From contig JAVTVX010000021.1 in NCBI GenBank assembly GCA_033439265.1, positions 14,039,001 through 14,103,000 on the forward strand: a stretch of DNA of 64,000 nucleotides, written 5' to 3'. Numbering within the stretch: the stretch's first letter is position 1; every line of letters starts with the position of its first letter. The notes below the pieces were generated by a model. The model did no database searches. It was not told where the DNA came from and saw nothing but the letters and a program-made list of their open reading frames with translations. A program made the translations under genes and the position numbers. Source of the DNA: Dillenia suffruticosa. Lineage: Eukaryota > Streptophyta > Magnoliopsida > Dilleniales > Dilleniaceae. Shown here piece by piece: positions 22,744 through 33,655 of this stretch.

Positions 22744-23519
22744 CTGCTCAACAACTTTCTTTGCGTTTGGTGCATGGCACTTGCCAGGTACATAGGTTCC
22801 ACAGACACCAATGGGATCACCATAGTCAACAAAATGCTCAGGAGCAATGACCTTGTCGCTACGACAGTTCAAGTGAGCCTGAGGTTTAAGCTCAGCAGTC
22901 ATAGTTTCAAACTTGTCCTTGGTTGTCCTCCATGAAGAGATGGATGGAAGTGCATAATCAGGGATGAAACTGCAGATTATGTCTCTGTTGATAGTAGGAA
23001 CCGGATCTTTTCCGGGGTACCACCTCCTTCCTCAAGGAGGACCAAGAGGTTCTTCTTTTCTTTCAAGAGGGCTATTGGAATGTGGTACCTACGGAAAATG
23101 TACTAGCTTATGATATCTTGCTTATCAAATTGACGAGACCATTAGATTATGCATGATCAAATCTTCTGAGACTTACTCAGATCGAGTAGGATTACCAAGA
23201 GAGAGAAGACACCCAGTATCAGCCAAGGCTGCAACCATTGACCCAAGCCACAACTTTGCCCATGCCAGATAGATTAAGAGCCACAGGTGATGTTCCTTCC
23301 GGTGCATCGAAGTATGTCTGCAACACAAGAACAACAATGAAATCATCTTATGTTCAAAAAGAAAAAAAAAAAAAAAAGAATCCCAACTTTCCAATCACGT
23401 ATAAGAGAGCAACTTTACCTTGTACCATGTAAGAGCCTTTCCAGGTCTGGTTTCTGCCACGTAGCTTTTTGTGATCCTTCTTCTGTAAAGAGAGGCACCT
23501 TCTCTTCATCAAAGCCGAC
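22744..23519 (-). pseudogene. Beta-galactosidase (GH35) pseudogene: C-terminal catalytic-side exons plus SUEL lectin domain
   Basis: Three decayed exons with intact splice sites can be read on the minus strand. Exon 23419-23519 reads VGFDEEKVPLFTEEGSQKATWQKPD and then, after a 1-base deletion, the expected LTWYK. Exon 23177-23317 reads [20 protein letters not shown] then AWVNGCSLG, but the Arg of the family GRYW motif is now a TGA stop (23219-23221). Exon 22744-23088 reads EYHIPIALLKEKKNLLVLLE, a frameshift, INRDIICSF, and then a galactose-binding SUEL-type lectin domain (HLNCRSDKVIAPEHFVDYG, then GVCGTYVPGKCHAPNAKKVV). Functional relatives are secreted cell-wall beta-galactosidases of over 700 residues. 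Here the N-terminal catalytic domain and the end of the lectin domain are missing. At least three independent lesions make this a pseudogene. Confidence 0.88.
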
Positions 23520-25080
23520 CTGCATTGTTTTATAGACCATTTTTAAATAGGCCAAAATATTGAAGCCAAAATAGACCCAAGCCAAGTACCTTTTGGCCCC
23601 CACTGTAAAAGTGTATAGCCCTTCTCTGATAGACTCCTGTAAAATGTTGCTATAGATCTGACAAGCAATGCTGGCAGTATGTTCATGGTTCACTGGCTTA
23701 TCTTTACCCACACCTAGAGATGCATCATTTGGAGCAACATAAACAGAAAAATCATTTTCTACTGTCAAGTTAGCCAACTCAAATTCACTGTGATGACTTT
23801 TGAATTCGCTTGCATTCTTCAAAATTTACCGAGCCAAGAGTCTCTGAATTGAAGGGAACAAAAGAAGGCAGGGACATTCCCCCAACTTCTGATTCTTCCA
23901 AATATACAAATTCATCAGAAATTGTAAAAACCGAAGTAGGCTGCTCTCGAGGTAAGTTTCCAACTTCCTGCTCACGCTTAGAAGAAGTTTCCTAGAGTTG
24001 CACTGGGCCCTGATACTCCCAGAAGCATGATCACTTCCTCCCATTTCCTCAATCAACAATATGCTCACTTTCAAACACATTTCGCTCCAGACATCTTCAG
24101 AACTTCTAGAATGGGAAACTTGATTTGAGTTTTTGTTTCCTTCGTCAGGCGATTCAATTGTTGAAGCACCTAAAACCTAGGGAATTGATGATTCACATTA
24201 GGGCTTTTCTTCCCATAACATGGTTTTCCTTTTTTCTTTGATAGAAACGATGGTGTGGTTTTAGGGAGTGGGAGGGATGATAGATCTTATTCCAAATCAG
24301 GAATCTTGTCCGGCAACAATAACCTACTTGATATGACACATAAATTGCTGAATTCTTTAAATGCTTCAAACATTTTATATGGTCAATCTAAAGTGCATCG
24401 ACAGTCGGGGACTAGCAAAATTTCTCTAGCAATTTGAGCCATAAAAGAACAATTTTCATTTCCACAGAGAGGAAATGGAGATCTTTTCATTCAACTATCC
24501 AAAAAGAATGACAAGTAAGTAATACTTAACAAAAAAACACAAATATCAACCAATTCAAATCAAGAAACACTAAGTTAAAAATAAAAACAAGTAACAAAGA
24601 CACAAGATGGTAAACTAATCAACATTCAAATGTCCCGGGAAAAAAAAAAATCAACAAGGAAAGTGCAAATCTCCGAATCAATGCATTACAACATAAACTA
24701 AAATCCCAATTTTCAAAGCCAACAAAAACCTAAATTCGGAAGCCCAAATTCAGAATTTCTTCAGCAATAGAAACAATAACTTCTGAGTCGATTTCAAAAT
24801 TACAAATAATCTTCACTTAATTGTTTAAAAACAAAATTTCAAGAAAATTACTGAAAATTCTAAAATTGAGAATTACCTGAGATGATTTTTTCTCTAACTT
24901 GAAATCATAGTCCACGCAGCAAAAAAGCCAGGGCGGAGAATGCGGCGACGGAGACAATAACAAGAACCCAATCGGTATCCACCGAAGCCTTAATGATCAG
25001 ATTCGGGGACTGAATCGAAATTGCACGTTTCTTGCATTTGTCTACTCATGACAAGATTCGTCGTCGAAGACTTTAAATTG
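23520..25080 (-). pseudogene. Unidentified decayed multi-exon locus next to the beta-galactosidase remnant
   Basis: Gene-like but broken minus-strand sequence. Near 24900-25050 a frame reads SPNLIIKASVDTDWVLVIVS followed by AAFSALAFLLRG, a plausible single membrane helix, but has no in-frame ATG and hits TGA. Across a GT-AG intron (donor after 24888 region, acceptor near 24180) the same frame resumes GASTIESPDEGNKNSNQVSH. Other pieces in shifted frames read FTISDEFVYLEESEVGGMSL and ANLTVENDFSVYVAPNDASL. I do not recognise the family. It may be the 5' part of a different gene fused by rearrangement to the beta-galactosidase tail. Exact exon edges are uncertain. Confidence 0.35.
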
Positions 25081-25214
25081 TGTGAGCCGCCAAGAAACTG
25101 TCATCGGAGAGGGGACAGAGAAGAAAAGAGAGGAGAGGAGAGGAGAGGACGAGGGGAAGAGAGAGAGAGAGTTTAGAGTTTTGGAGAGAGAGAGAAAGAG
25201 AGAGTGTTGTTTCC

Positions 25215-25258
<44 letters not shown>

Positions 25259-25350
25259 CGAGGATTGGAAATGAAGAGTTGAAGAGGAGAGAGGGAAGCG
25301 GAAGATTTTATCAAGGTGACTGATCCGTTGGGAACCAACGTGGGAATCAA
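25081..25350 (-). repeat. GA/CT-rich leader-like segment with (GA)n tract
   Basis: A (GA)n tract of about 33 bases at about 25219-25252, plus shorter GA tracts at 25160-25205, sits just upstream (minus strand) of the decayed locus. It resembles the GA/CT-rich leaders of the intact genes here and supports a former minus-strand promoter. Confidence 0.6.
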
Positions 25351-27729
25351 GAGTTTGTTTCTACTTCTTTATTACGAATTTTGAAATATCATTTTCTTTT
25401 TTTTTTTATATATTTATTAACTTAAATGACTTTCTTGGCCCAAACGTCTAACGTATTAAAAATAGGAACACAAGCTTTTTATAAAATTTCTTGTAAATTT
25501 GAATTTTATTTTATTTTATAATTTGAATTTAAATTCTATTTTTTAATTTATCTAATATGTTTATTTGAATAAATTTATTATATAATTTTTTTAATGTAAT
25601 TATTTATAATACTTAAAATAAATTAATGTGCTATGTTGTGATATTTTGAGATATATTACAATAAATAATAAATAAAATAAATAATCGAACATGGGTTTTC
25701 GGTTACAGTATTAGAATCATTGAGGACCAATGACTGCACTTCATATGTCAGTCTTTGAGATTTTAAGATTTTTTTTTTTCATTATCGATATCTGGATTTT
25801 ATCTGATTAATCCGATTCAAAAACTCTGGAACCCATTTTAGGGATTGAGTCTCTCAAATCCTTTTTCGCTATTTTCAGGACTCAAACTCAAAAGCTCTTA
25901 TTAAGAAAATAGAGTGTCAGATCACTCGGCACAAAAAAATTTACTAAAAAATTGTTTTATATTATTTCCCTCTATTAGAAATTCTATGTATATTATCAAA
26001 ATTAAAAAAAAAATTATATTATCCCACTTAATAAAGAGTTATCTCCAACCTGTTTTTGCTATAACTCATGTTCAATTAATAATTTAATCATCATCATCGT
26101 CAGCATCATTGATTCGAAGAACCGCAGAGGACGGTACCGAGCATACCTTTTGGTAATGGCAGAGGTAATTCTAAATTTGTATGAAAAATTGAAGAATCGC
26201 CATTTGTTTATACTTACTTTGTCTATGGTATGGATTAGATTCTCATAATTTACGTATTAGGTTTACATTATAGCTGGAAATCAGCAACCAAAAAAATTGC
26301 CCATTGTCACCGATCAATCTTTAATTTGACCTTTGAAATCCCAAATGCCTTTTGGTCTAGGGATGGAAATGGAAATGGAAATTGGATTAATTTTGACCCA
26401 TTGTGCTTATCTTTAATTACAGCATCTACATCTGGGTATTGTGATTGAATGAATACCTTGGATTAGAGTTTTGTACGTATATATTCATAAGAGAAAAAAA
26501 ATTTAACACATCTTCCATCAAAAATTTTTTTCAAAATTGACACATATCAAGTTTTCAATACTCGATATGCATGAACACTACATATCGAGTTTTAAAAACT
26601 CTAAACAATGCATATCGAGAGTTTAACTCTCGACATGCACCGTACTCTCCTCCCTCTCTACCACTCTCCCTCCCACATTTTCTCTCTCCCTCTTGGATTC
26701 CGAGAGAGAGTGAGGGAGGGAGAGAGAGAGAGGGAGGTGGGTCCCGTCCCACCTCCCTCCCTCCCCACCTTTCCCTTTCTCTCTCTCCCCCTCTCTTCCT
26801 CTTAGATTTCATGAGAGAAAGAGAAAGAGAGAGGGAGGGAGAGAGAGACAAAGAGGGAGAAGAGTACCGTGCATGTTGAGAGTTCACCGTTCATATTATT
26901 GGACTATGCACCGTTCATGATGTACCTAGAAGATGTTTCAATAATGTTCACAATAACCACAGGCATAATTAACCAATGCATCATATTATGTATAAGTGGA
27001 TTACTTGTCTTGTCATCACAATTATTCAAATTTTATCCAATTAATCCAATTAAATACTCTAAAGCCAATTAAGAAGTTGATTCTGCCGGTTCCTCTTTCT
27101 CCATTCTCATGACTCAAACCCAAAAAGGTATCTAATGTTTGAAGGCTACACCCGTAAGAGATTGATTGCTTTGGCTTATTATCATACATAGGAAGATGTT
27201 GCTTCCCAGTAGATGTCCTCCTAGAAACGGACGAACAGATGCATTGGTTAATCTTTTGAATTCATCGTCCATATGTCCCCTTTGATAGATGCATAAAACA
27301 CTCAAGCATCACGAAACATTCGCACAAAGGCGAGCAAACAAAAAGGGAAAACAGTTTAACAAGCACCCAAAAGATGGTGCATAGTCCAATAAGATGTTAA
27401 AAGAAATTATATAGAGTGACTGACTAGATTTTCTTGAAGACATCACCACCCTAATTGGAAGAATAATTACATCTTTAGGCTAATTCAGAATGGTCGACTT
27501 GGTGGCTGCAAAGCAGAACGAGGAGAACGGTCATGGTCGAGATCCATGCACAAGCAGGCCGGTGAAATCCCATGTCGATGAGGTGTCAAACCTCAAACAA
27601 TGAATCAAAGCGTGTAATAAGAATACCTGCTAACCTTGAAGTGAGCCATCTGGTAAGCTGTGAGTGAACCAACAGCATAGCCATTTATTTGGCCACAAGA
27701 GAGCGAAAATAAAAGGATCTACCGGGATT
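25351..27729. other. Intergenic region with a foldback structure and dispersed repeat pieces
   Basis: No gene is recognisable between the decayed locus and the kinase stop at 27730. It is AT-rich at the left. The foldback at 26625-26886 is listed separately. Segments at about 25790-25890 and 27018-27120 share TTTTATC(T/C)(G/A)ATTAATCC(G/A)ATT and a later CTCATGACTCAAAC/CAGGACTCAAAC block, so they are probably diverged copies of one repeat flanking the foldback. A stretch near 26100-26180 is less AT-rich but shows no family. Confidence 0.55.
26625..26886. repeat. Long imperfect inverted repeat (foldback), about 125-bp arms
   Basis: The left arm runs from AACTCTCGACATGCACCGTACTCTCC (first 20: AACTCTCGACATGCACCGTA) inward. 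The right arm, read on the opposite strand, is AACTCTCAACATGCACGGTA followed by CTCTTCTCCCTC. The arms are CT/GA-rich and meet at a tight hairpin, GGAGGTGGG-TCCCGT-CCCACCTCC, near 26734-26757. Just outside, short repeats of ATATCGAGTTTT and CACCGTTCAT flank the structure. The length and symmetry could give a long hairpin transcript or a foldback-type element. Confidence 0.75.
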
Positions 27730-30700
27730 CTACTGTGCTTTAACTAAGGTTCGGTTTGAGATGCCATGTAACAATCTGACAAACCCAAGAAAGCTTAGCT
27801 TCCCATCGGTATGCCTAATCCAATCATGGAGAACGTTATGAACTGGTACAGAAGGACCAAGCCCAAGTTCCTGCAAAGAGAGACAGATATACATCAGAAA
27901 CAGAAGAAATTATTCACTTGAAAATTTTTTGCAAGGGTTGAGAGAGAGAATGAGGCAATAACAAGACGCTAACAAAATCTCAGAAAATTATCATGCAATT
28001 CTCTAGGTCAACTCAAACAAGCTATAGAATTTTTTCAAATTGAAAATCAGTTGCACATCTCTGCCACATGCTTCATAGTTGTTACCATAGAGAGAATCTA
28101 GCTCACGCCTATTCCAAGATAAGCCAGCATAAACTGGGAAGAAATTTAAAATTGCAACTAAAAAATAGAATCAAGACAAATTATTTACGTGTGGAGAAGA
28201 TCTGTCCAAGCAGATTCCAATGACTAGAGAAAGTTAGGCCAAAAATCTGAAATCAGAATTTGCCAGCAAAGTTTTTAGCCAAGAACGCTGCATGTTAGGT
28301 AACTACATTAGGACAACTTAAAATGTCATTGGCCAATAACAGACTAAAGGAAGATTCACTTGACCTAAATAGTGGGCACAATCAAAAAACCCACTACACT
28401 CGCATTCACATAGTAGCCACAAGCTCAGATGCATAAAATGGTCAGATTAGCTACTCATAGATTTTACAAATTTTGGAATAAGTCCGACTTACAGAAGCAA
28501 GTTCCTCAATGACTATAGCCCTGTTTCCATCCTTGTCAAAAAGTTCATAGGCACAGCGTGCATGCTGTTCCCATCTATCAAGTGCCTCAAGTTGATGAAC
28601 ACTTATGGCTGCAGCACAAAATTCTTCAAAGTTCATCCTTCTGTATTGAAGTGCATTTAGCTGCCATGAGATGAAGTTGGTACTACAAATGTCATAACCA
28701 CATAAAAGGACAGAACAGCCACATGCAACACATCAATGATCATCATAACTAATTACCGAGGCAAGAAAATCAGGGATGCGTGATTCCTTCATTGCATCAG
28801 TTGCATACTTCATCAAGGCCTGCTCAAAACAGATTAAATAAGAAAACTTAAGAAAGTACTTATCATCTAACCAGACCCAAGAACCACGGGTAAGCTACTA
28901 ACCATCCTAATGTTCTCTAAGGTTATGCTGCCTCTTTTGCTAGGTTCCAGTAGTGAAAATTGCTCCCTCAAATAGAAGAGTTCATCAACTGTCAATGTCT
29001 TAGATAAAGCCTGTGACAGAAAGATACAGATAAAGTGATGATGTTTACTACATTTGAAGCAACAATCTTCAAGCATGGAGCAGCCACGTTAAATGGATAA
29101 GGTAGCATTTTTGAACTCAAATTGCGAACATCAATAATAGAAATTTTGCATGCTTGTGTTTAGAGAAACTCATGTCACTTAAGCTCTCAAAATCATATGG
29201 CCAAAATGCTGATGACTCTCAGATCAAAAACCCAGACTATTTGATCTATGATCTAGAAGGCTCTTTCAAGGGGGGGTGATAGGCAAAGAGAGAGCATTTC
29301 CAGAGTGAATCCTAATGCATGCTTTTGGCAAATAGAGAATGGCAAAAAATTCAACACACAGACGCATTAGGGCTTTTTGCAAACTGAACTTCATTTCATA
29401 CAACTTGCAAACATGGGCAAGGGAAGAAAAGACTTTTATGGAAGTTTAATGGTTATTATCACAATCATAGTCATATAAATAACATATTCTCGTCAACATA
29501 ATCATGTACACACCCTTAAGGCGGCCTTACGCAAAGAAGACGATTGCATATAGGCCTTGATGAGCCAGAATATTAGTATATCAAGAGGGACTTTCACATC
29601 ATTATAATTTCGAATCCAGGGATGACCTGAAAATAGAAACAAAAACACAAATATAGCCAGTTCTGAAGGAATAAATGACTTGATACCCAGCAATCTCAGA
29701 AGCAAAGGAAGCACTCACTTAATGCCTGTGCAGCAGACATCCGTTTTCGTGGGTCTTTATTCAATAGACGCTTGACAAAGTCCTTCGCCTCTGAAGATAA
29801 AGTAGGCCAGGGTAATTCATCAAAATTCGGCTCAGCTTTCAGAATTGCTCGAAAAATTCCTGATTCAGTTCGGGCCCAAAATGGCCGACTACCACATAGA
29901 AGAATATAGGCAATCACACCAATGCTCCACACATCAGCCTCTGTACTGTACGATCTATGTAAAACTTCAGGTGCCACATAATATGCACTTCCAACAATGT
30001 CATTGAGCCTTTCATCTGCAACAAACTTGAAAATTCAATAATAATTCAAATCTCAATTCTCGGAACCAGTATCAAAAGGCTCAAGTTGCATTATAGATCT
30101 TAGTGAAGAGGACAGACCTGGTTTGACGAAATCTGATAAGCCAAAGTCAATTGCTTTTAACGGGGCATTCTCATCCTTGGAAGTAAACAGAAAGTTCTGG
30201 TAAAGCAAACAACTCAAGTTAGATCTCAGTGCACACAGACATCAAAATCCAGAAAGCCAAATTCATGCCACTCCAGTGCTTTTAGCCATCATGTATAACA
30301 CATATTTAGCAACTAATGTACCTTTGTAATGCATATGAATCAAGCTAATCATGATGAAAGATGATCGAGATAATAACTAGTCATGGAACCAAAGTTTCCT
30401 GACACATTTCTGTAGGCCTTATAGTGGGAAAAAGAGAAATATGGGAACAGGTACTACCTCTGGTTTAAGATCTCGGTGCACCACACCTTGGAGATGACAA
30501 AAGGCTACAAAATTTAGAATTTGTACCATGACAGCCTTCGCATCGTCTTCTGAGTATTTTCCACCTCTACAGAAGAATGGAAAGCAGATCAGTTCCTATG
30601 ATGGGCGCCAGATGCCTTAAAGAGAAAGAAGGGGGGCGGCAATTGTGAAATATAAGTCCTACAAAAAGACACACCTGGAAAGAATTCTATCCAGGAGCTC

Positions 30701-33603
30701 CCCACCTTCACATAACCTGAAATATGCACAAAAATCATTAAATTCTGTAGCTACAAATCAATTGCCACAATGGTTAATTCATTCATAATCAAATAGTTAG
30801 TCTAATCAGACCCTAAAAAAAAATAAATTAAAAATTAAAAATTAAATAAAATAAAAAATAAAAAACAGAGAGAGAGAGAGAGAGAGATGAGCATCCCATG
30901 CTAGCTCATGACAGACGAAACAGCCTTTCCACTTAAAACGAGAAAAGTAGTGCAAGCTTACTCCATTACTATGTAGACATTGTCAGAGTCTTCAAATGCA
31001 TCATGAAACTGTACTAAATTGGTATGTCCTGTCAAAGCCCGCAAAATTTTCACTTCCCTTCTCACATCTTCAATTGCAATAGGTGTCGTCATCTGACAGT
31101 AATAATCAGGTCAAGAGAATATAAATTTACAGAACCAGAAATCCAAGACAATCAATGCAGAAACAAAAGGATATATTTAACACTGAGGAGCCTACCCTAA
31201 CATTTATGCTTTCCATATCCCAACGACATACAAGGATCTCAAATCCCCTTTTCATGAGATACATCCATTGTGCATCATTTCATGTTGAGTTGAGATGGAA
31301 CATGTTCTCTAAAGATGTACAGTCTCGGCCACAAACCTCCAAAGTCACTTAGAAAGGAAGCTTCCTCAGAAATGGTTATGGGTCCCATTCCAGCACCACT
31401 CATTTAAGCTGGCTGCTTAATTCTTTTCCACTTGAACAAGCAAAATCCACCTGGAAAATCCTATTTGATGCTATTTAACCTCTCACCATCAACTAGGAAA
31501 AAAAAGAGCTAAACTAGATGACAGAGTGGTTTTTCTGGTCAAAATGACAAAGCTTTTTTCTTGAGCACAAGATTTCCTTCGAGAGATAGCCCCCATTCTA
31601 CCATGTAAAGTTTCTCCAAGCCCATGCATTATGATGTCCTTAATGCCCTTAATTTTTAGCACTTAGCAGAATGCCTAAATAAGTCAAGCAGTATAAACCC
31701 TTCGCATCGCAAAATACTTGCCTACAAGACCCTTCCACCCCCTCTCCTATGGGAATAAGCTCACTCTGTTCAAATCACTTTAAACTTAGATATTCTTTCA
31801 AAATCAGTCAAGCTTTTCTACATCACCAAAGCTAAGCAAGAAATAAGAATGCTTTGACAATGATACAGTACAATAGCAAGAAAAAAGAAGAAGCAGCCAA
31901 AGTTGAAGTCTGTGAGTTCCATGACAAGGAACATGTTCTTTTTTTATCATAGAATAATTACTGTGGAAATGATTTCACATTTCCCCTAAATAATAGATTA
32001 AGTGATGGAAACACTAATGCCACTATCACTGAAACAAAAAAGGGTATTGTATGATTTTCACTAAAAAGCACCCCAAATGGAATCTCTTAATTTGGTACAA
32101 TCAATGTGTTGTAAAAAATTTTTCCAGTCCTAATATTATTATTTTTCTCTAAATTTATTATCCAATAACACACTTGAATAGCAGGTAATGTTGCTAAGAC
32201 AAAAAAAGGACCCAATTGACAAAATTATAACAACAACAATAACAACAAACGGAGCCTTAATCCCAGATTTTGGGCTCAGCCGTTTGAGAGACAAAATTAT
32301 ACGTGATATAAGTTAATAGGTACTTAGCAAAGTTAAAAGATTACGTCATGTGCTTTTCAAAGACCAACAGAACCATGCCAGGTTGAATTTTTCTGTCCAA
32401 ATAGCATCATTGACATTCCACGCAAAAATCCAAAAGTTAAAACAAGAATAATCCCTATTTTGAGATCACTTCCAAATTATTTCCACTTTTGGGGGGTTTG
32501 AATGCGCTATGAGAACAATGGTTCGTGATGTTCAAACACACAAAATCAAAAATAGTTAGAAAGTAACCTCAAGATAGAAATTATTTTAATTTTAAATCTC
32601 TAATCAGGATTTTTCCCATATTCCTAAGTCTCTAAGATATCACCCCCAAGGTTTAATAACAAAAATAATCCTCATTTTATGGACATCTCCAAACTATTTT
32701 TGATTTTGGAGGTTTGAGTGGGTTTTAAAACTGCAATTGAGAATAACGGTTTTAATCTATGGAGCGTAGGTGACTGGTCGAACCCAGAACCCAGAACCCA
32801 GAACCCAGAGACCAGAAATAGTTTGAAATCGTTTAAGGTTGTAACCTTACAACTAGAATTTTGCGCATATTCCTAAAAGATATCATCAGAAACAATTAAC
32901 CTATTAGAAAATTGCATACAACTAAAACATGTTGTAGTTTCCATCAACCGATAGAAAGACAACTGCAAGCACACTCAGCCAAAGAAATGGCAGCACTAAT
33001 CACAATTCAAACACAAAATTTATAAAATTATAGAGAGAGAGAGAGAGAGAGAGAGTCGACCTTAGACTTGGGAATAACCTTGACAGCAACATTTTGACCT
33101 TTAAGGTCACCCTTCTTAACCCTAGCAGAACAAGTATACCCAAAATGCCCTCTCCCAACTTCTTCCCCCATCTCATACTTGTTCACAAACTGCATCGAAA
33201 ATCCAAAGCTCTTATCCAATCCATTCACGTCCTCACTCTCTTCTCCTTCTGGAATAACCGTTTTAACCGTTCCATGTCTTCGCGCCCAAACCGCCTTTAT
33301 ATGCTTCGCCGGAGACGGCGGCGCAAACGGCTTCCTGAAGAGCTTCCTCGCCCGAGACGGAGAAGGCGACGGCGACGTTGACGATTTTTTGGAGAAGAGG
33401 AAGTGAGCTGGACTTGGTGAGTAGAATAGGAGAAACGGAGATCTCTTAATGACGTCGTTTTGATTCTCTTTTGTTCGTTTTGGTGTCTCCGTTGGTGGCG
33501 GTGGCGGTGATGAGTTAGGGTTCTGAGATGGAGAGAGAGAGAGTTGATTTTCTCTTCTTGCATATGGGTTTGGTTTTTCAGGTTTTGATGTGCAACCTCC
33601 CAT
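27730..33603 (-). CDS. CRK: CDPK-related protein kinase (CRK; 597 aa, 11 exons)
   Basis: Exons (minus): 33061-33603, 30962-31092, 30675-30716, 30458-30566, 30118-30196, 29719-30015, 29514-29626, 28903-29010, 28757-28819, 28493-28660, 27730-27870; 1794 coding bases. The N-terminus MGGCTSKP carries Gly2 for myristoylation and Cys4 for palmitoylation, predicting membrane attachment, followed by a Ser/Pro-rich variable region. The Ser/Thr kinase domain covers about 149-411: GRGHFG loop, VAVK (K175), HRDLKPEN (D271), DFGLSD (D292), APEV, and [19 protein letters not shown] junction and a calmodulin-like region follow (about 430-590) with degenerate EF-hands, for example [18 protein letters not shown]. 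CRKs are calcium/calmodulin-linked kinases whose EF-hands bind calcium poorly or not at all. Length and exon pattern fit the family. Intron 1 (33060-31093) holds a LINE tail and begins with a CT tract. Confidence 0.95.
32218..32301 (-). mobile_element. 60-bp LINE 3'-end insertion in CRK intron 1, with 12-bp target duplication
   Basis: The insert 32230-32289 is flanked by perfect 12-bp duplications GACAAAATTATA at 32218-32229 and 32290-32301. Read on the minus strand it is TCTCAAACGGCTGAGCCCAA, then the GGGATTAAGGCTCCGTTTG block, and ends in a (TTG)n-like tail. This corresponds to the 3' end of the larger LINE at 16838-16905, so it is an extremely short 5'-truncated LINE copy. It lies in the same orientation as the kinase gene. 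Confidence 0.85.
32786..32813. repeat. Short minisatellite, AACCCAG unit, about four copies
   Basis: Four consecutive AACCCAG/AACCCAGA-type heptamers in CRK intron 1. They are too few and too irregular to be interstitial telomeric repeat. Confidence 0.8.
33033..33055 (-). repeat. (CT)n tract immediately after the CRK intron 1 donor
   Basis: On the minus strand, exon 1 ends AAG, the donor is GTCGA, and a CT repeat of about 23 bases follows at once. This is the same arrangement as in ZOP1 intron 1 and the S9 peptidase intron 2. Confidence 0.9.
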
Positions 33604-33605
33604 TA

Positions 33606-33655
33606 TCTCTCTCTCTCTCTCTAGGTTGCTACTGTGAGTTCATTGGATCTATATA
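33606..33655 (-). promoter_or_regulatory. Candidate core promoter of the CRK gene
   Basis: On the minus strand, TTATATAGATC lies about 45-52 bases before the start codon, and a GA tract (about 33606-33622) lies just before the ATG. A second TATA-like sequence (TTTATATACC) sits near 33833-33842 and would give a longer leader. Which is used cannot be decided from sequence. Confidence 0.45.

Noticed and set aside
26555..26887. Overlapping 102-110-codon frames on both strands
   Set aside because: Both lie in the CT/GA foldback and consist of Ser/Pro/Leu or Arg/Glu/Gly low complexity.
32786..32813. Interstitial telomere repeat
   Set aside because: The unit AACCCAG differs from the plant telomere unit AAACCCT and there are only about four copies.
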